64,000 bases of DNA, taken from Acinetobacter sp. ANC 4558 (GTDB lineage Bacteria; Pseudomonadota; Gammaproteobacteria; Pseudomonadales; Moraxellaceae). Below, piece by piece: positions 47,361 to 55,745 of this stretch (positions are counted from its first letter, which is position 1; every line of letters starts with the position of its first letter). The stretch covers positions 124,001-188,000 of the forward strand of contig NZ_NEGH01000003.1 of assembly GCF_002135375.1 (NCBI RefSeq), given 5' to 3'. The notes beneath the pieces are model-generated. The model did no database searches, was not told the DNA's origin, and worked only from the letters and a program-made list of their open reading frames with translations. Both the position numbers and the translations under genes were made by a program.

Positions 47361-47840
47361 ATGTTTGCTTTAAAGACTATCTCATTAACTAAAAAGGTTT
47401 CTAATGAGAAAGAAATAATTTTATTGTTTGATACAGACTCATGCTGTCCATGCTTGTATCCACTCTTGTATACAATGAAAGTATTACGCTTTCAGAGTCC
47501 ATCTACTCAGTACTCTGATTTGACTGCACTGAAATCCTGGTACAAGTTTTGGTTTGATAAATATTCAACCTCTTTTTGTGAGTCTTTCTATTCTTCATCT
47601 TATAATTTTGAAATTATCCAAAATGAAATTGATAATTTTCTAATTTACTTAGAAAACAACAATGAACTTAATAATATTATAATGTTAAGAAATAATAGTA
47701 ATATTGATTATCAAACTATAAGTAATAAAATTAGAGCATTTTTTAAGTTTTATAATTTTTTATTAGAAGATTATTTGACGATCCAAACACAGCCACAACT
47801 TTCACCTAACTCCTTAAGATCCAGCGTAATGCGGCGATAG
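47361..47840 (+). pseudogene. N-terminal fragment of a tyrosine recombinase-like integrase
   Basis: About 140 native residues are followed by IS-derived sequence (IQTQPQLSPNSLRSSVMRR) and a stop. The native part (SDLTALKSWYKFWFDKYS, then DNFLIYLENN and YQTISNKIRAFFKFYNFLLED) resembles the N-terminal SAM-like core-binding domain of tyrosine site-specific recombinases on genomic islands. The catalytic domain is missing and is not found beyond the IS remnant. It marks the left edge of an accessory region. The family call is from pattern only. Confidence 0.5.
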
Positions 47841-47977
47841 CCATAGATGCCATAACTAGCATCATAAGAAGAACGGATGAGCTGTAATAACCGCTTATCT
47901 TCAATAGTCCTGCCTGATTCGGGTTCATGCAACCAAGCATAGTAGCCAGCACGAGCAATCTTAAGAACCCGGCACAT
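47771..47977 (-). pseudogene. IS3-family OrfB transposase, truncated and frameshifted
   Basis: The fragment MCRVLKIARAGYYAWLHEP...GIYGYRRITLDLKELGESCG is the start of an IS3 OrfB (the HTH_21-type segment before the DDE integrase core). The DDE domain is missing: homology ends near 47785, where the sequence passes into the recombinase-like gene. Upstream of the Met, the expected KYQFILEYSHQFKI is in another frame, so a one-base frameshift also breaks it. Confidence 0.78.
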
Positions 47978-48369
47978 CGTTAATCTTAAATTGATGGCTG
48001 TATTCTAGGATAAACTGATACTTCACTCGGGCAAACTGGCAAAGTACCTTGCGGCCTTTTTTAGAATATCCCGTTCCTCTTCAATTTGTTTGAGCTGACT
48101 TTTAAGGCGAAGGATTTCTTTCTTTGCCTCAAGCAATTCATGTTCATCAGGGTTGTTGCGTAAAGGCTGTACGGCCTTTAGCCATTTATAAATGCTGTGT
48201 TGTGATACGCCTAAACGTTCTGCAACATCTGTGACAGAATATCCACGCTCGGTAATCAATTTAACAGCTTCATCTTTAAATTCTGGGGTATATCGTTGTC
48301 CACTCATAATGTTCTCTCCTATGCAAAAAGAATAGACGAAATTTGTCTAGGAGAGTGGTGGCAGTCCAG
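47780..48369 (-). mobile_element. Decayed IS3-family insertion sequence remnant
   Basis: About 590 bases that hold OrfA complete and only the first part of OrfB. The OrfA-side end is TGGACTGCCACCACTC (minus strand, starting 48369), a plausible IS3-type terminal repeat. The opposite end and the DDE domain are deleted. The element can no longer transpose. No target-site duplication can be recognised because one end is lost. Confidence 0.75.
48023..48307 (-). CDS. IS3-family OrfA (HTH transposase subunit)
   Basis: A 94-residue protein with the HTH motif KLITERGYSVTDVAERLGVSQHSIYKWLKA (in part: YSVTDVAERLGVSQHS), followed by a leucine-rich coiled coil LLEAKKEILRLKSQLKQIEEERDILKKAA (in part). This is the DNA-binding OrfA of IS3 elements. 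It is intact with ATG and GGAGAG-type leader, but its OrfB partner is truncated. Confidence 0.85.
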   Translation of the reverse strand: MSGQRYTPEFKDEAVKLITERGYSVTDVAERLGVSQHSIYKWLKAVQPLRNNPDEHELLEAKKEILRLKSQLKQIEEERDILKKAARYFASLPE

Positions 48370-48616
48370 CTGTGCGATAGATTCTAGGTGTTGGCGTCTT
48401 CATTCAATAATTATATTATTAAAAATGCATTCAAAAATTGTGTAATCACAATTCATATGCCATTTGATGTTCTTTCTCGAACATGCAATGACTAGGTCAA
48501 TTAACAATAAAAAGATGTTTAAATGTCTTTTTTCAATGCAAAGTATGTCTTTTTTTTGACTAAAATTTAAAATTTAAAATTTAAAATTTAAAGGTAAGAA
48601 ATTCACGGAAAATCAC
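48370..48616. other. Leader of the HDO/PLP operon
   Basis: Sequence between the IS end and the GNAT gene. It contains a terminator-like hairpin (AAAAAGATGTTT/AAATGTCTTTTT, 48509-48532), perhaps the tail of a lost gene, then TTGAC (48556-48560) and a run of heptamer repeats before the Shine-Dalgarno GGAA at 48607. No reading frame of note is present. Confidence 0.5.
48562..48593 (+). repeat. Tandem heptamer AAAATTT repeats upstream of GNAT gene
   Basis: Four and a half copies of AAAATTT run from about 48562 to 48593, starting two bases after a TTGAC -35-like element and ending 24 bases before the GNAT ATG. Copy-number change would alter promoter or leader spacing. Confidence 0.75.
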
Positions 48617-49180
48617 ATGTATTCTTTTGATTTTATAGAAGATATAGAAAAGTTTAAACTTTATGAAAGTCGTCTGATTAGTCTTTTAAGTAAAAGTATA
48701 GGAGATGAATCAATTTTAGGATTTGATGAAAATTTTGAGAAAAATAACCAAATTGAAGCTTACTTAGAAGCTTTACGACAGAATTTAAAAAATAAAACTT
48801 TAGTTATTGTAGTTGGTATAGACCGAAATGATGAAGAAAAAATCATTTCTACCTGCCAGATTAAGACCTCCCTCCAGAATACTACAAAGCATATTGCTGA
48901 TTTGCAAAAAGGGATTATTGATCCTCATTATAGAGGTTCATCTCTTTTAAAAACAACCTTAAATCAAATTGCATCTTATTGTCTTTGTAAAGATATTGAA
49001 TTACTAACTTTAGATGTCAGAGAAAATAGCCCTGCCCATAAAATTTGGCTGAAGTGTGGTTTTAGAGTTTATGGAATTTTAGAGGATTACAGTAGATTAA
49101 ATAAAGAAAAATTTAAAGGAATTTATATGGCTCAATCAAGCCGTGAATTATTCGAATTAACCCAACCTAAACTTAATTGA
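48617..49180 (+). CDS. GNAT-family N-acetyltransferase
   Basis: A 187-residue protein. The acetyl-CoA region is IIDPHYRGSSLLKTTLNQIA (about 105-125), with the following LLTLDVRENSPAHKIWLKCGFRVYGI (in part), the usual GNAT motif B. It is the first gene of a five-gene operon; GGAA sits seven bases before the ATG, and the HDO gene starts 12 bases after its stop. In an operon for an unusual amino acid, N-acetylation could protect the producer or be a biosynthetic step; this is inference. The acceptor is unknown. Confidence 0.85.
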   Translation: MYSFDFIEDIEKFKLYESRLISLLSKSIGDESILGFDENFEKNNQIEAYLEALRQNLKNKTLVIVVGIDRNDEEKIISTCQIKTSLQNTTKHIADLQKGIIDPHYRGSSLLKTTLNQIASYCLCKDIELLTLDVRENSPAHKIWLKCGFRVYGILEDYSRLNKEKFKGIYMAQSSRELFELTQPKLN

Positions 49181-49192
49181 AGTGAGATTGAA

Positions 49193-49939
49193 ATGTTAGC
49201 CCCAAAAGAATTTCGTTTAAAAATGCGTGAAACCTTAAATAAGAACCTTACCTTAAGCCACCCGCTTTTCAATCATATTATGAATGAAAATAAACCAAAT
49301 CTAGATCTCTTAAAGTTTACCAGTTTACAAGGATACCAATTAACAAAGTTTTTTTTAGAATATATCGAAAACCTATTTTTCTACTGTCCTATTCAAAAAC
49401 ATAAAATTCATCTATTACATAATATGTATGAGGAGCAAACTGGCTTTTTATCAAAAACCAAAAATCACGTTTATTTAATGCAGGACTTTATTAAAGCAAT
49501 CGGTATATCTGATGAAGAACGTGAATCAGCAACAGCATTAAAAAATACGCAAGAACTCATCGATTATCGTTTGAATGCTTGTAGAAATCCAGAGCTTTAC
49601 CATATTGGCGCTGCAGCAGTTATGGTGGCTAGTGAAGGTCAAAACCTTGAAAAAATTGGAGAAGAAGCAAGACATAATATCTTAGGTAAAACATACAACC
49701 TTAAAGATGAAGATCTCTATTTCTTCTCTGTTCACCAAAAAGAAGATGTTGGCCACGTAAAACAAGGCCTATCTCTACTGGTTGATTATTGCACAAATGT
49801 AAAGCTTCAAGAAGAAGCTATTGAAGCAATTGATCATACTTGCAAACTATTCTATCAAATGTATCAAGGTATTTATGAATACTATGGACTTGATAAATTA
49901 GATAGTAATTCTCAAATTAAAGTAGCCGAAAATGCTTAA
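49193..49939 (+). CDS. Haem-oxygenase-like diiron oxidase (HDO; TenA/PqqC-like fold)
   Basis: A 248-residue all-helical protein. Candidate iron ligands are E81, H92, E148 (ASEGQ) and the run H181-x3-D185-x2-H188 (VHQKEDVGHVKQ). The E / H / E / HxxxDxxH order matches the HDO oxidases CADD, UndA and BesC, which use O2 at a labile diiron site to cleave C-C bonds or desaturate amino or fatty acids. TenA thiaminases do not share this ligand set. It is co-transcribed with an MFS exporter (eight-base overlap) and a gamma-type PLP enzyme, so the substrate is probably an amino acid. Reaction and substrate are inferred. Confidence 0.72.
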   Translation: MLAPKEFRLKMRETLNKNLTLSHPLFNHIMNENKPNLDLLKFTSLQGYQLTKFFLEYIENLFFYCPIQKHKIHLLHNMYEEQTGFLSKTKNHVYLMQDFIKAIGISDEERESATALKNTQELIDYRLNACRNPELYHIGAAAVMVASEGQNLEKIGEEARHNILGKTYNLKDEDLYFFSVHQKEDVGHVKQGLSLLVDYCTNVKLQEEAIEAIDHTCKLFYQMYQGIYEYYGLDKLDSNSQIKVAENA

Positions 49940-51185
49940 ATCAGTTTTAGATTTAAATAATAAATCTAGTATTGTAATTCTAGGATTAATGATTACCTTA
50001 ATGGCTTCATCCATTAAGGGATTATATCAAGTATATTTTGTAGATTTATTAGATATTTACCAAATGTCACGTGCCCAATTATCATTGCTGGGTGCTATCT
50101 TTGGATTATTTGTAGGTATATTCTCACCGATAACTGGCTATATTTGTGACAAATATGGTCCGTTAAAAACAATTTTATCCGGTATTGTAGTAGCAATCGT
50201 GCTCTTTGGATTAATTTCGATTAATCAATCACAATATATTCTTTTTTTATCTTTAGGTGTTCTTGCTGCATACGCTATAACTGCGATGACATTTATTCCA
50301 TTTGCCATACTTGTTGACAGTATATTTAAAGATGAAAATAAAGGAATGGCTTTCGCTATATTATCCAATGGTACAGCAATAGGTTTTATTGTCTTATCAC
50401 CATTATGGGTTTATTTTTCAACATTCCTAAGCTGGCAATATTCAAATTTCATTGTATTTCTTCTATTTTTAATTGTCATTTTGCCATGTGGGTTATTACT
50501 TAATAAAAAAGTCATAATTCCTGCTAAGAAGAAAGAAAGCTTACAAAGTAAACCTAAAGTTCTAAAGGAATTGACATCTTTTAATTTTTTATTTCTTACC
50601 CTTTCATTCGGGGGATGTGGTATGGCAATGGCCTTTATTGATGTCCATTTACTACCACTTATTAAGGAGAATAAAACTTTTTTCTTATTTGACTCTAACA
50701 CAACTTTAATCGCTACAGCATTAAGTACTCTAGGTATTGCAGAAATCATCGGTTCAATTTTCATTGCAATAATAATACGTTATGCAAATCTTTATTTGAC
50801 CCTTGCAGCACTATATCTAGTTCGTTGTTTACTTTTTATCTATATTTCAATTTTTAATACTGACCTATCCTTCTTAGCTTTTGCTTTTATTTTTGGTCTT
50901 ACCTATATGGGTACAGTGATTATTAGTTCTTTGCTTTGCCTCAAATGGTATGGAGCACAAATTAAAGGACAAATATTTGGATATCTATTTTTATTTCATC
51001 AAATTTTTGTATTCATCTCGGTATGGTCAGGCGGAATAATTTATGACTTTAATAATAATTATACTCTCTACCTACTAATGCTTAGCCTGATTTCACTCAC
51101 TTCCATATTCGCAAGTTTATTCCTTTTTTTTAAACATTATACAAATAAACCCCTAATTCTAAAGGAAATAATTAATGACTCTTAA
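49932..51185 (+). CDS. MFS transporter of the HDO/PLP operon
   Basis: A 417-residue inner-membrane protein with 12 hydrophobic segments. It starts with YQVYFVDLLDIYQMSRAQLS (in part) and has ICDKYGPLKT in loop 2-3 as the MFS motif. It overlaps the HDO gene by eight bases and the PLP gene by 11, so translation is coupled on both sides. In this setting it is best explained as exporter of the operon's product; uptake of a precursor is the alternative. It is not related to the AAHS symporters in this window. Confidence 0.85.
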   Translation: MLKSVLDLNNKSSIVILGLMITLMASSIKGLYQVYFVDLLDIYQMSRAQLSLLGAIFGLFVGIFSPITGYICDKYGPLKTILSGIVVAIVLFGLISINQSQYILFLSLGVLAAYAITAMTFIPFAILVDSIFKDENKGMAFAILSNGTAIGFIVLSPLWVYFSTFLSWQYSNFIVFLLFLIVILPCGLLLNKKVIIPAKKKESLQSKPKVLKELTSFNFLFLTLSFGGCGMAMAFIDVHLLPLIKENKTFFLFDSNTTLIATALSTLGIAEIIGSIFIAIIIRYANLYLTLAALYLVRCLLFIYISIFNTDLSFLAFAFIFGLTYMGTVIISSLLCLKWYGAQIKGQIFGYLFLFHQIFVFISVWSGGIIYDFNNNYTLYLLMLSLISLTSIFASLFLFFKHYTNKPLILKEIINDS

Positions 51186-52380
51186 TCACCTTACCTCTAT
51201 GCTTCATGCTAACCGAGAAAGTTTAGATGATTGTCATAGCGATCCTATTGCTATGACTGCAGCATATGATTTTGATACAGCTTTTGATGCAAGTGAACGC
51301 TTCAATAACCGCACACAAGGCAATATTTATAGCCGCTTTACTAATCCATCTGTACGTCTTTTTGAAAATAAAGTAGCTCTTCTAGAAGGTGCTGATGATG
51401 CGTTAGCATTTTCTTCAGGTATGTCAGCTTATCTAGCTCTAGCTATTTGTTTTCTTAAGAATGGCGACCATATTCTAGTTGCAGATGGTATTTTCGGAAC
51501 AACAACTAGCCTATTTAAAAATTTTCTTATTAAGTTTGGTGTGGAAGTTTCCACCTTTGAAATTTCTGAAGATTTAAGAATATCGAACCATATTAAACAA
51601 AATACCAAAATGATTTTTGTTGAGTCGCCAACTAACCCAATTTTACAAATTATTGATATTGCAAAAGTAAGTAAAATAGCTAAAGAAAAAAATATTATCT
51701 TTATTGTTGATAATACTTTACTCACGCCAATATTCCAAAAGCCATTAGCTTTTGGGGCAACACTGTCTCTTCATAGCGCTGGAAAATTCTTTGATGGCCA
51801 AGGAAGATGCGTGGGTGGTGTTATAGCTGGTGAACAGAGTCATATTGACCAACTTAGGGTTTATTTGCGCCATACAGGTACCTGTTTAAGCCCTTTTAAT
51901 GCTTGGTTGCTTTCATCAAGTATTGATACGTTAGAGAGCCGGATGCTTACTCATCAACGAATCACTCATAAGGTTTATGAATGGCTCTCAAATCACCCCT
52001 ATGTAAATAAAATTTATTCTACTTTTAGCAGTACTCATACCAATAGTGAAATTGTTAAAAAGCAACAAACCGGTCATACACCAATCATTTCATTCGAGAT
52101 TAATGGTGACATGAATACAGCATGGAAAATCATAGATAACTTAAAACTTATTACAAACTGTACAAATATTGGTGGCAGTCGCTCGATGGTCACACACCCG
52201 TCCTCTACTACTCACTGTAAATATTCAGAAGAAGAGCGTATGAAAGTGGGGATTAGCCAAAATCTTATTCGTCTTTGTATAGGACTGGAAAACGAAGTTG
52301 ACCTAATTAATGATCTTGATCAAGCCATAAATCAAGCTGTCAAAATGCAAAAACATCTTCTTTTAACTCAAGTTATGTGA
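51175..52380 (+). CDS. Cys/Met-metabolism PLP enzyme (MetZ / methionine gamma-lyase-like)
   Basis: A 401-residue PLP enzyme of the cystathionine gamma-synthase family. It shows YSRFTNPSVRLFENKVALLEGA, the substrate/phosphate segment SSGMSAYLAL, D179 (VDNTLLTP) against the PLP nitrogen, and the Schiff-base Lys in LHSAGKFFDGQG (K204). The usual SxTK is SAGK. Length and the HSxxKFxDGQGR segment are closest to O-succinylhomoserine sulfhydrylases. Enzymes of this fold perform gamma-replacement or gamma-elimination on amino acids, like BesB. Placement beside an HDO oxidase suggests biosynthesis of an unusual amino acid, not core methionine metabolism. It overlaps the MFS gene, with AAAGGAAA before its ATG. 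Confidence 0.85.
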   Translation: MTLNHLTSMLHANRESLDDCHSDPIAMTAAYDFDTAFDASERFNNRTQGNIYSRFTNPSVRLFENKVALLEGADDALAFSSGMSAYLALAICFLKNGDHILVADGIFGTTTSLFKNFLIKFGVEVSTFEISEDLRISNHIKQNTKMIFVESPTNPILQIIDIAKVSKIAKEKNIIFIVDNTLLTPIFQKPLAFGATLSLHSAGKFFDGQGRCVGGVIAGEQSHIDQLRVYLRHTGTCLSPFNAWLLSSSIDTLESRMLTHQRITHKVYEWLSNHPYVNKIYSTFSSTHTNSEIVKKQQTGHTPIISFEINGDMNTAWKIIDNLKLITNCTNIGGSRSMVTHPSSTTHCKYSEEERMKVGISQNLIRLCIGLENEVDLINDLDQAINQAVKMQKHLLLTQVM

Positions 52381-52388
52381 AAGTAAAA

Positions 52389-53231
52389 ATGAAAAAAAGT
52401 AAAATTATTTTATCAGTGCTAGTGCTTTTTAATATAAATGCGTACGGTGATAATTTTAAAGTTTACGATAACCCCGTAAAATATTCATATGTCGCTATTC
52501 AAAGTTCAAAATCACAAAATATATTACCTGCTAAATTAACCATTCCTAGTAATGTTACAACTCCGCCAGTCGTTATTATTGCTCATGGATCTGGTGGGGT
52601 TGATGAGCGAGGAAAACTTTATGCTGAAAATCTTAATAAAAGTGGATTTGCTACACTTGAAATTGATATGTGGAGTGCAAGAAATCTGAAAGGAGGTTTA
52701 TCGCGTCCACAGCATGTAAATGAAACTATTCCAGATATTTTAGCATCAATTGAATATTTAAAAACTAATGAAAAAGTTAATAGTCAAAAAATTGGATTAA
52801 TAGGTTTCTCATGGGGCGGCGTATTATCTATGTTATTAAGTGATACTAGCTATAATGCCCCACCCGAGTTAAAAGCGATGGTTGCTAACTACCCAGTTTG
52901 TTGGGCTTACAATAAAGTACCAGGATATAATTTTAAAAATTTGAGAAATAATATTAACACTTTGATTATATCAGGTAATAAAGATCTTTATGATAAACCA
53001 AATGATTGTTCAAAACTCACTCATACACTTAATAAAGTGGATTCGAGTAAGGTCAATTTAATTCAGCTAAATAATGCAACTCATGGTTTCGACAACCGTC
53101 AAGAATCATCTACATTTTACGATCCTTATGCTTTTCAAGGAAAGGGAGGAAATGTACCAATAGTATTCAATCCTCAAGCTACTAAAATAGCAGTAGATAA
53201 TATAGTAAAATTTTTTAAAACTAATTTGTAA
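52389..53231 (+). CDS. Secreted dienelactone hydrolase-family enzyme
   Basis: A 280-residue alpha/beta hydrolase with a signal peptide (KKSKIILSVLVLFNINAYG). The oxyanion region is IIAHGSGGVDERG, the nucleophile Ser is in GLIGFSWGGVL, the Asp in SGNKDLYD and the His in NATHGFDNRQ. It is therefore a periplasmic or secreted hydrolase of the DLH family. A GTG at 52377 overlaps the PLP gene stop; the ATG at 52389 is an equally good start and keeps the signal peptide. As the last gene of the operon it may process or detoxify the exported product. The substrate is unknown. Confidence 0.82.
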   Translation: MKKSKIILSVLVLFNINAYGDNFKVYDNPVKYSYVAIQSSKSQNILPAKLTIPSNVTTPPVVIIAHGSGGVDERGKLYAENLNKSGFATLEIDMWSARNLKGGLSRPQHVNETIPDILASIEYLKTNEKVNSQKIGLIGFSWGGVLSMLLSDTSYNAPPELKAMVANYPVCWAYNKVPGYNFKNLRNNINTLIISGNKDLYDKPNDCSKLTHTLNKVDSSKVNLIQLNNATHGFDNRQESSTFYDPYAFQGKGGNVPIVFNPQATKIAVDNIVKFFKTNL

Positions 53232-53296
53232 TACATTTAAATTATCCGTAATATGAAAAAATATTCTTGATTTTTAGATAATACAGGTCCAGCGAG

Positions 53297-54220
53297 ATGG
53301 ATGATAGTAGAAATATATATTTCTTATTAAATAAAAACTTTCATCTACTTGATTTAGCTGGGCCTGCCCAAGCCCTACAAGAAGCTATTTTATTAGGAGC
53401 AAACTTTGAAATACATTATATCGGTTTCATCGATAAAATTAATTCAGCTCAGAATTTAAAAGTTATTAACATCGATCCTCCACCAACGGTAATTGAAGAT
53501 AATTCAATAGTTATAGTTACTGCTAGTCAGTATAAAGATGAGATATTTAAAGATCCTGAAAGCATTTTAAGTGCCAAATGGCTTAATTCAATTTATAATC
53601 CCAATATTACTTTAATTGGTATCTGTACAGGCTGTTTTCTAATTGCTCAGTCTGGTCTTCTAGACCACAAAAAATGTACTACACATCATTCTCTTACGAA
53701 TATACTTCAAAAGAAATACCCACAACTACAGGTAGTTCCCGATCAAATTTTTGTCAAAGATAAAAATATTTTTACTACCGCTGGTGTTACAGCGGGAATT
53801 GACTTAATTTTATACTTACTTGAAAAATGTTTTAATTTAAATCTATCACTGCAAGTAGCGCGTGATTTAGTTGTGTATAGACGTAGAATGTCCAATGATT
53901 CTCAGCATTCTATTCATATTCAATATCGAAATCATATTAGTCCTTTAATTCATAAAGTCCAAGATTATATTTCTAAGAACTACACCCAGAATATTAATCA
54001 ATCACAACTTGCCGAAGATCATAATATATCCTTAAGACACTTACAGCGATCATTTAAAACTTTTACTGGGATTACTATACATAAATACATTAATTTGATC
54101 AGATTAGAAGAAGCTAAATCATTAATCGAGAATGGGTATAAAATTGAATATGCAGGTCATTTAACAGGCTTCCCTAATACAAGCTCTCTACGAAAATTAC
54201 TTAATAAAAGTAATATTTAA
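53297..54220 (+). CDS. GlxA-type AraC regulator with shortened C-terminus
   Basis: A 307-residue regulator: an N-terminal DJ-1/PfpI-like domain (FLLNKNFHLLDLAGPAQAL, and the nucleophile-elbow-like GICTGCFLIAQSG near 115), then an AraC HTH domain from about 215 (NINQSQLAEDHNISLRHLQRSF, in part). The second HTH ends GFPNTSSLRKLLNKSNI and lacks the usual RxFGxxP ending, so about 10-20 residues seem to be lost. It may be impaired. It begins 65 bases after the hydrolase and is the natural candidate regulator of the HDO/PLP operon. The Shine-Dalgarno is weak. Confidence 0.78.
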   Translation: MDDSRNIYFLLNKNFHLLDLAGPAQALQEAILLGANFEIHYIGFIDKINSAQNLKVINIDPPPTVIEDNSIVIVTASQYKDEIFKDPESILSAKWLNSIYNPNITLIGICTGCFLIAQSGLLDHKKCTTHHSLTNILQKKYPQLQVVPDQIFVKDKNIFTTAGVTAGIDLILYLLEKCFNLNLSLQVARDLVVYRRRMSNDSQHSIHIQYRNHISPLIHKVQDYISKNYTQNINQSQLAEDHNISLRHLQRSFKTFTGITIHKYINLIRLEEAKSLIENGYKIEYAGHLTGFPNTSSLRKLLNKSNI

Positions 54221-55649
54221 CTGAAGCAATATTTTTCTGAGCGTGGTGTGAGTATGAATCGTTAGGTATCGGCAAAATTGGCTATATAATTTTACATATT
54301 AATGGTCTACTTGGAATGAAAATGACTAATAAACCACGAATAGGAATGGATAGTAGACTTTTCCAGTAACTCTCACACTTGGAGGCCCAGACATATACTC
54401 AATAATTTCGGATTCTTCTCCTGTTTTTTCAGCACATTAATCAGCATATTTGACTGATCGGTACTCTAAACATGTGGAAGAACTATCAAAAGGTGTAAAT
54501 CAAAAATCTATTTAAATTAAAAAATCGGGTACCTTGAGAAACATGTACCTTATCTTCAATTACTATCACTAGGTTTCTCATCTTTTTTCTTCTGAACTTT
54601 GTGTTTACTTCACTATCAATTTTGTTCTATGAAAAGTCAATGAAGAATCTTCAAGGCTTTAACGCTTACATGAAAAGTAATAACCTTAAACCTCGTTCTA
54701 ATTAATGACAAAACTGGTTTTTATGCACTAGGTGATGAAAAGCACCTGTGATGGACCAAGTGTCACTAATTTTGAATGGAGTGCCTTTAAATGAAAATAG
54801 ATCATACTCTTTGAGGGAAAAACACCATGGGTTCTTCAAATATAAGATATGGATAGTCTTATGTCTTTTAACCTTTCTTAATGCTACTTCTCCTGTGAAT
54901 ATGAGAAAAAGAACTATATAGTTCCGAACACTTGATTAGAAAATCAATTAAATTATTTTAGATAAACAGATCAAATTTAATTTTTTAAAATGATCAATTA
55001 CCCATTTGATAGAGTCTGCATAAAATTTTTATTCATGGGACATTGACTACTTCACTTGCAATTCAACATCTTATTGATCAAACAAAACTAAATAGCTAAG
55101 ACTAAATTTCAAAAGTTAATTGATTAACCTTAATTCTGCTCTTGAGCTCTTTTTAGGTAGTGAAATATGAGTTTTTAGGTAAGTTCATGAACCAATCATT
55201 ATCATATTTGGAATTTTAGTGATATAAGTTATTAAAATTATTATTAATTATTCATAAATAAAATTATGAAGTAGACTTCAGGTAAACATAAGTTAAATAT
55301 GATATCTGAGACTGTGGCCTACACAACACTGTATACTAATCAGATAAGGTCTGATCTCATCCTCACCAAGAATAACTTGTAATTCATTCAGCCTAGAATA
55401 ACCATGTTTCTCCTCGCCAATAAAATTTAGACGTTCATCTTATTGAATTATTTCTGGAAGAAAAACATCTTCAATTACAAAATACCATATAGAAATGTTA
55501 CTAAAGATACATACTAAGATTACTTTTTTATCACAGTTGTTTAACAAAATTTATGTGAAAATATCATAAAATCTATAATCAGCAAAAAATAGATAAATCT
55601 TTATAATCATTAGCAACTTGTAAAGAAGATATATTTTTCATATTTTAAA
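54221..55649. other. Gene-free, probably degraded accessory DNA
   Basis: About 1.4 kb without any frame longer than roughly 60 codons on either strand. Short stretches look like decayed coding sequence (for example a fragment reading FSERGVSM near 54240), but none is long enough to name. I see no RNA gene or clear repeat. It is flanked by the shortened regulator and an intact transporter gene, which suggests a deletion or decay endpoint of the island. Confidence 0.5.
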
Positions 55650-55698
55650 TAAAAACGGAGTAATTGATGCTAAATATCCCAATTTGCATCAATTACTC
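55650..55698 (-). terminator. Terminator of the MFS gene at 55746
   Basis: GAGTAATTGATGC (55658-55670) and its exact complement (55686-55698) form a 13-bp stem; the minus strand then reads CGTTTTTATTT. Confidence 0.85.
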
Positions 55699-55745
55699 TC
55701 TCCTCTTCCTATTTAACTTCCTAAATGATATGTTTAATATCAATA

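Noticed and set aside
48509..48533. Hairpin AAAAAGATGTTT/AAATGTCTTTTT as an attenuator of the HDO operon
   Set aside because: It lies upstream of the likely promoter (TTGAC at 48556) and has no leader frame. It more probably ended a lost upstream gene.
54230..54275. FSERGVSM fragment resembling an IS6-type transposase segment
   Set aside because: Only about eight residues match before a stop, which is too short to support a mobile element call in AT-rich decayed DNA.
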